DNA of 8,901 nt from Bacteroidales bacterium UBA4912 (GTDB lineage Bacteria; Bacteroidota; Bacteroidia; Bacteroidales; Dysgonomonadaceae), in the NCBI GenBank assembly GCA_002398875.1, contig DHCC01000089.1, forward strand, positions 1 to 8,901. The letters are read 5' to 3'. The position numbers and the translations under genes were made by a program. Below, one piece after another: positions 1 to 6,710 of this stretch (within the stretch, counting starts at the first letter, position 1; the number at the start of each line of letters is the position of its first letter). A model generated the notes under the pieces. That model saw only the letters and a list, made by a program, of their open reading frames with translations. It made no database searches and was not told the origin of the DNA.

Positions 1-80
1 CTCCCCAACAAATCCCCCACCCAAACTGTTATACATTCATCCCAACAAAATTAAAAAATGCAAAACACTAATTTAACATT

Positions 81-1055
81 ATGATGAAAGCAGCTGTGTA
101 TGAGAAGTACGGACCGCCTGAAGTTGTGCGTGTGAAAGAGATAGCTATACCTCAGCCTAAAGGAAATGAGCTTCTGATTAAAGTTTATGCTTCAACGGTA
201 AACAGGACTGACTGCGGTTTTCGGAGTGCTGAGTATTTTGTTTCGAGGTTCTTTAGCGGACTTTTTAAACCAAAGTTTCCGGTGTTGGGATGTGAATTTG
301 CAGGTATCGTGGAGGAAACCGGAACGGAGGTCACTAAATTCAAAAAGGGTGACAGGGTTTTTGGTTTTAATGATGAAACTTTCGGTGGTCATGCGGAATA
401 TATGGTTATTAGTGAAAACAAGGCACTGGCAACTATACCCGACAGTATATCTTATGAAGATGCTGCTCCTATAACCGAAGGATCGCATTATGCTCTTGAG
501 AGTATCAGGGCTGCAAAAGTTAAAGCTGGCGATACTGTTATGGTTTATGGAGCGACTGGTGCTATTGGTTCTGCTGCCATTCAGCTCCTGAAACACTTAG
601 GTGCTCATGTTACGGCTGTTTGCAACACTAAAAATGTAGGTCTGATTAAATCCTTAGGTCCCGATATAGTAATTGATTATCAAACTGAAGATTTTACTAA
701 AACCGACATAAAGTTCTCTTTTATCTTTGATGCTGTCGGGAAAAGTTCTTTTAAAGAGTGCAAACCTCTGCTAACGGAAAAAGGTATTTATATTTCTACT
801 GAACTTGGCAAAAACGGTGAGAATATTTGGCTTGCCCTCACCACCCCGCTCTCGGGAGGAAAAAAGGTGTTGTTCCCGTTGCCGGGTATCAGTCAGGATG
901 ACGTTAAATACCTCAAATTCCTGGTTGAATCGGGCGAATTCAGACCTGTAATAGAAAGGCATTATAATCTGGATGATATTGTTGATGCTTACAAGTATGT
1001 GGAAACCGGACAAAAAACAGGTAATATCATAATAAATATTCAAAAAAAGAGCTGA
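81..1055 (+). CDS. Zinc-independent medium-chain NAD(P)-dependent oxidoreductase (quinone reductase/alcohol dehydrogenase-like)
   Basis: This 324-residue cytoplasmic protein has the layout of the medium-chain dehydrogenase/reductase family, quinone oxidoreductase branch. The N-terminal GroES-like domain covers about residues 1-125 and contains the conserved stretch PVLGCEFAGIV (67-77) and GDRVFG (90-95). The Rossmann domain starts near 150, with the nucleotide-binding turn GATGAIG at 157-163. The pattern AxxGxxG is typical of NADPH-using quinone reductases. The cysteines and histidines that hold catalytic and structural zinc in true alcohol dehydrogenases are not in place, so a zinc-free enzyme is inferred. 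Length is normal for the family. Two ATG codons stand in tandem (81 and 84); the first was taken, and the second is equally possible. No Shine-Dalgarno sequence or TAnnTTTG element is visible in the 80 bases upstream. The substrate cannot be deduced. It points towards the efflux operon but shows no link with it. Confidence 0.9.
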   Translation: MMKAAVYEKYGPPEVVRVKEIAIPQPKGNELLIKVYASTVNRTDCGFRSAEYFVSRFFSGLFKPKFPVLGCEFAGIVEETGTEVTKFKKGDRVFGFNDETFGGHAEYMVISENKALATIPDSISYEDAAPITEGSHYALESIRAAKVKAGDTVMVYGATGAIGSAAIQLLKHLGAHVTAVCNTKNVGLIKSLGPDIVIDYQTEDFTKTDIKFSFIFDAVGKSSFKECKPLLTEKGIYISTELGKNGENIWLALTTPLSGGKKVLFPLPGISQDDVKYLKFLVESGEFRPVIERHYNLDDIVDAYKYVETGQKTGNIIINIQKKS

Positions 1056-1090
1056 CTAAAAACAGAAATTAGGTGTAGGAATTCATCATA

Positions 1091-1114
1091 TTTCCAATAA
1101 GATGGAAAGTTTTT
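1091..1114 (+). terminator. Weak hairpin plus T-run after the oxidoreductase gene
   Basis: The arms TTTCCA (1091-1096) and TGGAAA (1103-1108) can form a six-pair stem with a six-base loop. A G and five T (1110-1114) follow. It lies 36 bases after the oxidoreductase stop and before the next start at 1183, where a terminator is expected. The stem is short and AT-rich, so it would be weak, and a chance match is possible. Confidence 0.3.
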
Positions 1115-1182
1115 GTAATATTAATTGAACAAACATTTTATGCCTCAGATGTTTTCAAAGAAAATTAAAAATTACAGAAACG

Positions 1183-1465
1183 ATGAAAAAAGTATTATCC
1201 CTATTTCTACTATTTCCTGCACTTGTATTTGCTCAGAATGATCAGATCAAGTCGGCAGAAGACTTCATGCAAGAATACTTTCAACTGTTTGATGATAAAC
1301 AGTGGGATTCCGTCCTCGAAATGTACACTGACGACAGTCAGGTTGTTGGCTTTGGTAACTGCAAAAGTTATTGACTCTATAAGTGGCGAAAATTTAACCC
1401 GAATAACTGAAAACATCTCTACATTTCTTCTTGAACAGACTGATGGTGTATGGAAAAATAAATGA
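1183..1465 (+). pseudogene. Frameshifted secreted NTF2/SnoaL-like protein (N-terminal part)
   Basis: The frame opening at 1183 encodes a clean signal peptide (MKK, then a hydrophobic run to about residue 17, probable cleavage after VFA or FAQ). It continues into SAEDFMQEYFQLFDDKQWDS and VLEMYTDD, which resemble the first helices and strand of an NTF2/SnoaL-type cone fold. That frame ends at 1374 after 63 residues. The next frame continues from about 1340 to 1465 with plausible protein, ending in FLLEQTDGVWKNK, which resembles a late strand of the same fold. Joined, the pieces give only about 100 residues including the signal peptide, shorter than a full secreted NTF2-like protein, so an internal deletion is also likely. 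The first frame carries further stops at 1405-1440, so the coding signal really moves to the other frame. The family assignment rests on pattern memory only. A sequencing or assembly error is the main alternative to true decay. Confidence 0.6.
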
Positions 1466-1944
1466 TGATCAACAACCAGAACTTTCCGATATTGAACGGT
1501 AAAAACATCGGAGAAAAATTTCTGATGAATAATGCTCCAGCGTCCAGGAGATTTTCATTATCCACAAATATTATGTATGATTTTATGTGTAGTATGGTAG
1601 ATTATAATAAGAGAAACGGATTATCTCCTGAAGAGCTTGGTAATATAGTTGGCGAAAATTATTCAAAAAACTGGGAAAGATCGCGAACCTATGATAATCT
1701 TTTGATAGATTTTTCTAATTACGTAATTGGTATCACCACTTATGTAGAATTAGTGGAGAAGAATGATACAACATTAGTAGTTAAAATTCTGCCTCCATCT
1801 GTAAGCAAAGCTTGGAAAGTCACCCGTAATGATATGGTAAGCTTTACCCAAAATATGTGGTATCAGATTGCCAGGAATATGGAGTCTGATTGCACGATTA
1901 CGGATGATGGAAGATATTGGACTGTTGTAATGAATAAAAAGTAA
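1462..1944 (+). CDS. Uncharacterised 160-residue protein, possibly the C-terminal part of the broken gene upstream
   Basis: The function is not recognised. The open frame starts with tandem ATG codons overlapping the upstream TGA (ATGA arrangement), and a TAA sits directly before the first ATG, so it cannot extend further in this frame. It has no signal peptide and no membrane segment. Residues 1-22 (ending NFPILNGKNIGEKF) read like the last strand and tail of an NTF2-like domain. From about residue 28 a separate alpha/beta segment follows: helical to about 75 (YDFMCSMVDYNKRNGLSPEE), strands near 86-112, a helix near 122-140, and a final strand with DGRYWTVVMNKK at the end. Two readings are possible: translation restarts here and gives a free-standing protein, or this is the downstream half of a two-domain secreted protein disrupted at 1340-1465. 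The second seems slightly more likely because of the NTF2-like first residues. The frame itself is undamaged for 160 codons. Confidence 0.5.
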   Translation: MMINNQNFPILNGKNIGEKFLMNNAPASRRFSLSTNIMYDFMCSMVDYNKRNGLSPEELGNIVGENYSKNWERSRTYDNLLIDFSNYVIGITTYVELVEKNDTTLVVKILPPSVSKAWKVTRNDMVSFTQNMWYQIARNMESDCTITDDGRYWTVVMNKK

Positions 1945-1964
1945 TTACATGGTCGGTTTTGGGT

Positions 1965-2055
1965 ATTACTTTTGTCTTACCTTGTTCTTATCTTGCACTT
2001 ACCTCGTCCTTATCTTGCTCTTTTAAAAGAGGCCTTTGTAAGGATTTGGTAAGTG
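1965..2055. repeat. 11-base tandem repeats with central palindrome and inverted copies
   Basis: On the + strand the sequence runs in 11-base units: 1976-1986 cttaccttgtt, 1987-1997 cttatcttgca, 1998-2008 cttacctcgtc and 2009-2019 cttatcttgct, with a degenerate unit before (1965-1975). The consensus is CTTAYCTTGNN. As two 22-base units (1976-1997 and 1998-2019), 19 of 22 positions agree. A perfect 14-base palindrome follows (2018-2031, ctcttttaaaagag). After it, two 11-base units read in the opposite orientation (2032-2042 and 2043-2053, each ending in GTAAG). The segment 2038-2055 matches the reverse complement of 1996-2013 at 14 of 18 positions, so a large nested hairpin is possible. It lies between convergent genes, so it may stop transcription from one or both sides, but no classical terminator is seen. 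It is too short and regular for a mobile element with its own gene. Confidence 0.7.
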
Positions 2056-2075
2056 TAAAATATAAATTTAATCAG

Positions 2076-2101
2076 TGTCAAGGATGACTAATGTCCTGAC
2101 A
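2076..2101. other. Imperfect palindrome beyond the 3' end of the efflux operon
   Basis: The arms TGTCA (2076-2080) and TGACA (2097-2101) are perfect complements. After a one-base bulge at 2081, GGA (2082-2084) pairs with TCC (2094-2096) around a nine-base loop. On the + strand A follows rather than T, and on the - strand the T-run lies before the hairpin, so it is not a standard intrinsic terminator in either direction. It starts 30 bases past the stop of the last operon gene and could be a 3' stabilising hairpin or a protein site; both are inferences. Confidence 0.4.
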
Positions 2102-2130
2102 AAAAACAATATAATCACATCAAAATTGAA

Positions 2131-2424
2131 TCATATCATATCTTCAATATTCCAGACGAATGCGCGCAAGCCAAGGTTGGGCGACTCATTGTCAAGTTCT
2201 TTCAGATACTTCAATAAAACCGGCACTCTGTCATCTTCAACTATTGTGAGGATTGCATTATTCACTGATGGCCACGCATGAGAACCATAGTGCGGATAAC
2301 CATCTTTGCTTCCTTTTCCAAACACCTCTTTCCATGAAGTAAAACCACGTATGTTAAGTGAGCTCAGGTTGTCTACAATCTCATCATAATGAGCCTGGTC
2401 TAATAAAATCATTACTGCTTTCAT
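2131..2424 (-). CDS. Small PII-like protein associated with the RND efflux pump (PG0541-like family)
   Basis: This 97-residue cytoplasmic protein is the last gene of the efflux operon, 17 bases after the pump stop codon. Its pattern suggests a ferredoxin-like, PII/CutA-type fold: strand 2-9 (KAVMILLD), helix 11-22, strand 25-35, a long loop 36-54, strand 56-63 (NNAILTIVED region), helix 65-78 and strand 86-92. The loop sits where PII proteins carry the T-loop and is rich in conserved-looking residues: G36, K37, G38, S39, H45, H49, W51, P52. From memory it matches a Bacteroidota family of about 97 residues named after P. gingivalis PG0541, described as transporter-associated. PII-like proteins commonly form trimers, bind nucleotides or metals, and contact membrane transporters. 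By inference this one may sense a ligand and adjust the pump. No experimental role is known to me. Confidence 0.8.
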   Translation of the reverse strand: MKAVMILLDQAHYDEIVDNLSSLNIRGFTSWKEVFGKGSKDGYPHYGSHAWPSVNNAILTIVEDDRVPVLLKYLKELDNESPNLGLRAFVWNIEDMI

Positions 2425-2441
2425 AAATCTCGTTTTCCAAT

Positions 2442-5400
2442 TTAACTAACCGATAATTCTCTTTTTTCCACTATAACTTCGCGGTGTTTTTTCCTTCTGC
2501 GACGTACACCATATCCGGCCATCATTGAATAGAGTGCAGGTATAAGTATTAGTGTAATGATAGTGGAGAATGTCATACCTCCAATAATTGCTATACCTAA
2601 TGCCCGCCACATTTCAGATCCCTGACCGGTGCCTATTGCAAGAGGTATCATACCCAAAATGGTGGTTAGTGTGGTCATCAAAACCGGCCTCAGCCTGGAG
2701 CGTCCGCCATGAACTACGGCTGTGATAATTGACATGCCTCTCTCACGGTTAAGGTTGATATAGTCGATAAGCACAATTGCATTCTTCACAACCATACCCA
2801 CAAGCATAATCAATCCTACATATCCCATTATACCCAGCGGTTCTCCCGTTATTGCAAGCAATAGAAGCCCTCCTGTAAAGGCAAACGGAATTGTGAGGAT
2901 AATCATAAATGGATAGGTTAGCGACTCAAACTGAGATGCAAGTACAATATAAACAAGTATTGATACTATCAGAAGTAGTAGTGCCAACTCGGAAAAAGCT
3001 TCTTGCTGATCTTCCAATGTACCCGCCATTTCGATCTGAACTCCGGTTGGGATCTCTGTTTCTGCCAGAATAATATTAACATCTTCCACAACTTCACTTA
3101 GTGCTCTGCCGTAGATAGTTCCTGTAACTGTAACAATACGCTCACGGTCTTGTCTGTCAATCTGTGGGAGTGAGGATGTCTCAATTACTGTACCCAGATC
3201 GCGTACTCTAACGCCTGTACCCATTGGATTATAGATAAGAATATCTTCTATATCCTCAATTGATTGACGATATTGCTCTTCAAAACGTACACGAATATTG
3301 TACTCTTCACCATCCTCACGATAACGTGACATTACCAGACCGTTGATTCTGTTACGAACAGCGTTAGCTGCAGTAGCCATGTTTAGTCCGTTAAGAGCCA
3401 GCTTCTCACGATCGAACTGAATCTGGTACTCCATCCTATAATCTTTACGCGATACTACAATATCTCTCAATCCTTTTACATCAGCCAACTTACTGCTCAT
3501 ATCTGCAGCTATTGCATCTGTTTCGGCAAGATCATATCCATAAATTTCAACAGCAACATTATTACCTCCTGCCATTCCCATATCGCCACCACCGGGCATA
3601 ACCTGAAATCGATGCAGCTCCGGCATTTTGGCAAGATCCTGACGAATCTCATCAGAAATATCATAGATGGTTTTCTTCCTGTTCTTAGCCTCTGTAAGAC
3701 GCATTGTATAGGTCATAATATTAGAAGCATTATCCTGCATAGCTGCCCAAGTGTCGTCTTCGCCGGCCATACCGACAGAGAAGGAGATAATTTCTATTTC
3801 AGGATATTTATCCTTCATGCCTTGTGCAATGGTATGCCCTACTTCGCGTGCAACTTCCATACGTGTGCCGGTGGGCATCTCAACAGTCAGGGCAATGCTG
3901 TTATTATCAGACTCGGGCATAAATGCTGTTTTCAAAGTAACTGCACTGATAATTACACTTATGATAAAAATTAGAATCACACCTAACAATGTTGTTCTTC
4001 TTCTCCTTGCAACCCAGTTTACCAGTCTTCCGTAACCTCCGTCGAGTTTATCAAGCATTGGCAAGATGTTCTTGCTATACCATCTGTCGAATTTGTTTTT
4101 ATTGGTCTCTTTGGTTGAGCGCATCATGTGGGCACTCATCATTGGAGTTAGCGTAAGAGAAATAATCAACGACAGCGTGATAATAATTGTTACCATCCAC
4201 CCGAGCTGTTTAAACATCACACCTGCAAAACCGCCTACCATTGTCATAGGCAGGAACACTGCAATAATTGTAAGTGTTGATGCTATAACCGAAAGGGAAA
4301 CCTCCTCGGTACCATATACAGCTGCCTGCTTGGGACGGCTGCCGCGTTCGATATGCGAGGTAATATTCTCAAGCACAACAATGGCATCGTCAACCACCAT
4401 ACCTATGGTTATGGAGAGAGCGGACAGTGAAATAATATTAATTGTATTACCCGTCAAGTACAGGTATATAAATGATCCGATAAGCGAAATAGGTATTGTA
4501 ACCATAACAATTATGGTTGCACGCCATCTTCCAAGGAAAAACAGAACAATAATACCAACTATAAATAACGCTATCAGGATTGTTTCCAGCAAGCTGTTAA
4601 TGGATGTTTTAATATAGTCTGAAGTATCCATTACTGTTTCTATATGGATATCAGGCGGCAATGTTTCCTGCAATCCGGGCAACTCTGCCTTTACTGCATC
4701 TGCAATAGCAACCGTGTTGGCACCTGATTGTTTTTGCACAATGATACTTGCACTTCGTCTGCCATTGGTGTAGTTTTCCTGTACACGCGACTCAAGAGTA
4801 TCGCTGACAGTGGCAACATCCCTGAGATAAACAGGGCGTCCCATACTGTTGCCAACAACAATATTATTAAGGTCTCTACTATTTTTGAACTCACCTTCCA
4901 GACGCAACATATAGGTTTGTGAACCTATATCAAAATTACCTGCAGGCACGTTCAGGTTTTCAGCTGCAATAACCTGTGCAATCTGTTCGAGTGACATATT
5001 GTATGCTTCGAGCTTCGCAGGCACCACATTCACCTGTATCTCGCGTTGTGGGGCACCACCTACTGATACTGTTCCAACACCTGAGATACGATTCAGGGGG
5101 TTGGCAACCTGCTCATCCAGGATTTTATATAATGCGCCGGCGCTCTCCTCGGCGGTGGCAGAGAGAACAACTACCGGAATCATGTCTGAGCTGAATTTCA
5201 GAATCATGGGATCTTCTGTGCCATCGGGGAGGAACCCGGATATCAGCGACACTTTATCTCTCACATCATTCATCACGGCATCCATATCGGTACCGAAATC
5301 AAACTCAAGCATAATCATAGACAGTCCGTCTCTGGACTGTGATGTAATCTCTTTTAGCTTCTCGGTAGTGTTAAGTACATCCTCAAGAGGCCGTGTTACG

Positions 5401-5585
5401 TTTGCTTCCACATCCTGTGCTCCCGCACCCGAATAAGAGGTCATTACCGACACTATATTTAGGTCGATATTTGGATAGAGGTCGATGGGCAACTGTCTGT
5501 AAAACAGAAGTCCTATCAATACTACTCCAATAAATATCAGTGATGTGCCGACGGGATTTTTAACCGCGGTTTCATATATCTTCAT
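2442..5585 (-). CDS. RND-family efflux pump, inner-membrane proton antiporter (AcrB/HAE1-like)
   Basis: This 1047-residue protein has the full length and duplicated layout of hydrophobe/amphiphile RND pumps. TM1 (about 12-29) leads to a large periplasmic loop (30-328). TM2-TM6 cover about 330-483 and TM7 about 530-550. A second periplasmic loop (551-865) precedes TM8-TM12 (about 866-1018). The proton-relay acids D399 and D400 lie in GMVVDDAIVVLENI (TM4), and the matching lysine K934 lies in MVVKNAIVLIDY (TM10). Together they indicate an active proton-driven antiporter rather than a degenerate homologue. A glycine- and methionine-rich patch lies at 663-675, and the C-terminus is a basic cytoplasmic tail (1028-1045). 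It should form a trimer and take substrates from the periplasm or outer leaflet, passing them to the adaptor and channel encoded upstream. The substrate range cannot be predicted. The start at 5585 gives MKIYETAVKNPVG, the usual opening for Bacteroidota members. Confidence 0.97.
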   Translation of the reverse strand: MKIYETAVKNPVGTSLIFIGVVLIGLLFYRQLPIDLYPNIDLNIVSVMTSYSGAGAQDVEANVTRPLEDVLNTTEKLKEITSQSRDGLSMIMLEFDFGTDMDAVMNDVRDKVSLISGFLPDGTEDPMILKFSSDMIPVVVLSATAEESAGALYKILDEQVANPLNRISGVGTVSVGGAPQREIQVNVVPAKLEAYNMSLEQIAQVIAAENLNVPAGNFDIGSQTYMLRLEGEFKNSRDLNNIVVGNSMGRPVYLRDVATVSDTLESRVQENYTNGRRSASIIVQKQSGANTVAIADAVKAELPGLQETLPPDIHIETVMDTSDYIKTSINSLLETILIALFIVGIIVLFFLGRWRATIIVMVTIPISLIGSFIYLYLTGNTINIISLSALSITIGMVVDDAIVVLENITSHIERGSRPKQAAVYGTEEVSLSVIASTLTIIAVFLPMTMVGGFAGVMFKQLGWMVTIIITLSLIISLTLTPMMSAHMMRSTKETNKNKFDRWYSKNILPMLDKLDGGYGRLVNWVARRRRTTLLGVILIFIISVIISAVTLKTAFMPESDNNSIALTVEMPTGTRMEVAREVGHTIAQGMKDKYPEIEIISFSVGMAGEDDTWAAMQDNASNIMTYTMRLTEAKNRKKTIYDISDEIRQDLAKMPELHRFQVMPGGGDMGMAGGNNVAVEIYGYDLAETDAIAADMSSKLADVKGLRDIVVSRKDYRMEYQIQFDREKLALNGLNMATAANAVRNRINGLVMSRYREDGEEYNIRVRFEEQYRQSIEDIEDILIYNPMGTGVRVRDLGTVIETSSLPQIDRQDRERIVTVTGTIYGRALSEVVEDVNIILAETEIPTGVQIEMAGTLEDQQEAFSELALLLLIVSILVYIVLASQFESLTYPFMIILTIPFAFTGGLLLLAITGEPLGIMGYVGLIMLVGMVVKNAIVLIDYINLNRERGMSIITAVVHGGRSRLRPVLMTTLTTILGMIPLAIGTGQGSEMWRALGIAIIGGMTFSTIITLILIPALYSMMAGYGVRRRRKKHREVIVEKRELSVS

Positions 5586-5590
5586 ATATC
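5571..5590. repeat. 10-base tandem duplication across the pump start codon
   Basis: The sequence ttcatatatc occurs twice without a gap, at 5571-5580 and 5581-5590. The pump ATG lies in the right-hand copy (5585-5583). The left-hand copy places a second ATG ten bases downstream in another frame. It may simply be chance in AT-rich sequence. Confidence 0.6.
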
Positions 5591-5629
5591 TATCTTATTT
5601 TATCCTTATATTTAATTAGATAATACCTG

Positions 5630-6649
5630 TTAATCAACCACTTCAACTTCCGAACCGTCTATCAGGTTGGTATTTCCATGGATAATTACTTTGTCACCTG
5701 CATTTAATCCCGAAAGGATTTCATACTTATCATCAATTCTTACGCCAAGTTGCACAAGGGTATATACAGCTTTGCCGTTTTCTTCCACAAATACGTAGCG
5801 GTCGTTTGAACCTACTTGCTTCAATACTGCCCTGTCGCTTAACAGGGGACGGTCGTTTGACCCAAAGTTCATTTTTACACGTGAAAACATGCCGGGACGC
5901 AGTTTTTGATTACTGTTTGGCACTGTTACCTCCACTGTAAAAGTATGTGACATGGGGTCTATGGTAGGATAAATTAAAGATATCTTACCTTCAAACACTT
6001 CATCACCAAGTGCATCTGCCTGAACTTCAACGGGCATGCCAATGCTTACCTGACTGTAATATCTTTCCGATACGTTTAGAGTTACCTTTACCGGGTTCAT
6101 ACTCTCTATTGTAAGAATTGGCAGTTGCATAGCAACATCACCCGGATCATAGTTGCGTGCGGTTACTACTCCACTCAGCGGACTTATCAGTCTTGTATTT
6201 TCACTCAGGTTTTCCATTGCTGTTTCGGCAACATCAAGCTGAGTTTTAGCCTGATCAAGCTGTTGTTTAGAAATTCCGCCAACTTCATACAACTCTCTGT
6301 ATCGCTCATAATCTCTTCTTAATGTAGCAACTTGTGTCTCTTGCTGAGAAAATGTAGCAGCATCCATAGCTACCAACACTTGTCCCTTTTTCACATAAGA
6401 GCCCACATCAACGTATATTTGACGTATGCGTCCACCCATGGCGGGCGCAATATTATTTACCTTGTCTGCTTCAACTGTAGCTGTGAATGTTGAGATCTGA
6501 TCCACCGGTACCAGACTCACCTCTTCAACACGTACTTTTGTCTTTTGTGAAGTTTCACTCTCTGATGCAGACTGTCCGGAGCCTCCGCATGAAATGAGAA
6601 AAATAGCTGCAACAAAAGGAGTAAACTTCAATAAGTTATACATTTTCAT
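5630..6649 (-). CDS. RND efflux periplasmic adaptor lipoprotein (HlyD/AcrA-like membrane fusion protein)
   Basis: This 339-residue adaptor should bridge the inner-membrane pump and the outer-membrane channel. The N-terminus is a lipoprotein signal with lipobox LISC, so Cys21 would be acylated and the protein anchored on the periplasmic side. A low-complexity Ser/Glu linker (22-36) follows. The two lipoyl-like halves lie at about 66-97 (GGRIRQIYVDVGSYVKKGQV) and 154-182 (SPLSGVVTARNYDPGD). Between them is an alpha-helical hairpin (98-152). The hairpin tip carries R116, L120 and S127, fitting the RxxxLxxxxxxS pattern known to contact TolC tips. A beta-barrel (about 186-262) and a membrane-proximal domain (about 268-339) complete the protein. 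The length is normal. Two in-frame ATG codons (6649 and 6643) are possible starts and both keep the signal. It is 44 bases upstream of the pump gene. Confidence 0.95.
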   Translation of the reverse strand: MKMYNLLKFTPFVAAIFLISCGGSGQSASESETSQKTKVRVEEVSLVPVDQISTFTATVEADKVNNIAPAMGGRIRQIYVDVGSYVKKGQVLVAMDAATFSQQETQVATLRRDYERYRELYEVGGISKQQLDQAKTQLDVAETAMENLSENTRLISPLSGVVTARNYDPGDVAMQLPILTIESMNPVKVTLNVSERYYSQVSIGMPVEVQADALGDEVFEGKISLIYPTIDPMSHTFTVEVTVPNSNQKLRPGMFSRVKMNFGSNDRPLLSDRAVLKQVGSNDRYVFVEENGKAVYTLVQLGVRIDDKYEILSGLNAGDKVIIHGNTNLIDGSEVEVVD

Positions 6650-6710
6650 AAAGTTATATTGTTATTATTATTGTTTTCTATTTGTTTAATTTTAAATCTA
6701 AGAATTTTTA

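Noticed and set aside
1..80. Promoter or partial gene before the oxidoreductase
   Set aside because: No TAnnTTTG box and no supported reading frame are seen. A nine-base direct repeat cccaacaaa (4-12 and 41-49) was noted but is too short and low in complexity to call.
192..596. A 134-codon - strand frame inside the oxidoreductase gene
   Set aside because: It lies wholly opposite the well-supported dehydrogenase, including its Rossmann motif, and has no recognisable features.
81..1055. Classical zinc alcohol dehydrogenase
   Set aside because: The overall fold matches, but the cysteine and histidine zinc ligands are missing, so the quinone-reductase-like branch fits better.
1340..1465. Programmed ribosomal frameshifting joining the NTF2-like pieces
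   Set aside because: No usable slippery heptamer is present. At the A-run near 1454-1460 a -1 shift runs straight into TAA at 1459-1461, and two separate shifts would be needed.
1965..2055. Possible CRISPR array
   Set aside because: The repeats are only 11 bases long and directly joined with no spacers, and no cas gene is present.
4066..4617. A 183-codon open frame on the + strand inside the pump gene
   Set aside because: It is fully antisense to the conserved transmembrane part of the RND pump and its translation shows no recognisable domain. Other antisense frames in this gene (for example 3612-3974 and 4999-5436) were rejected for the same reason.
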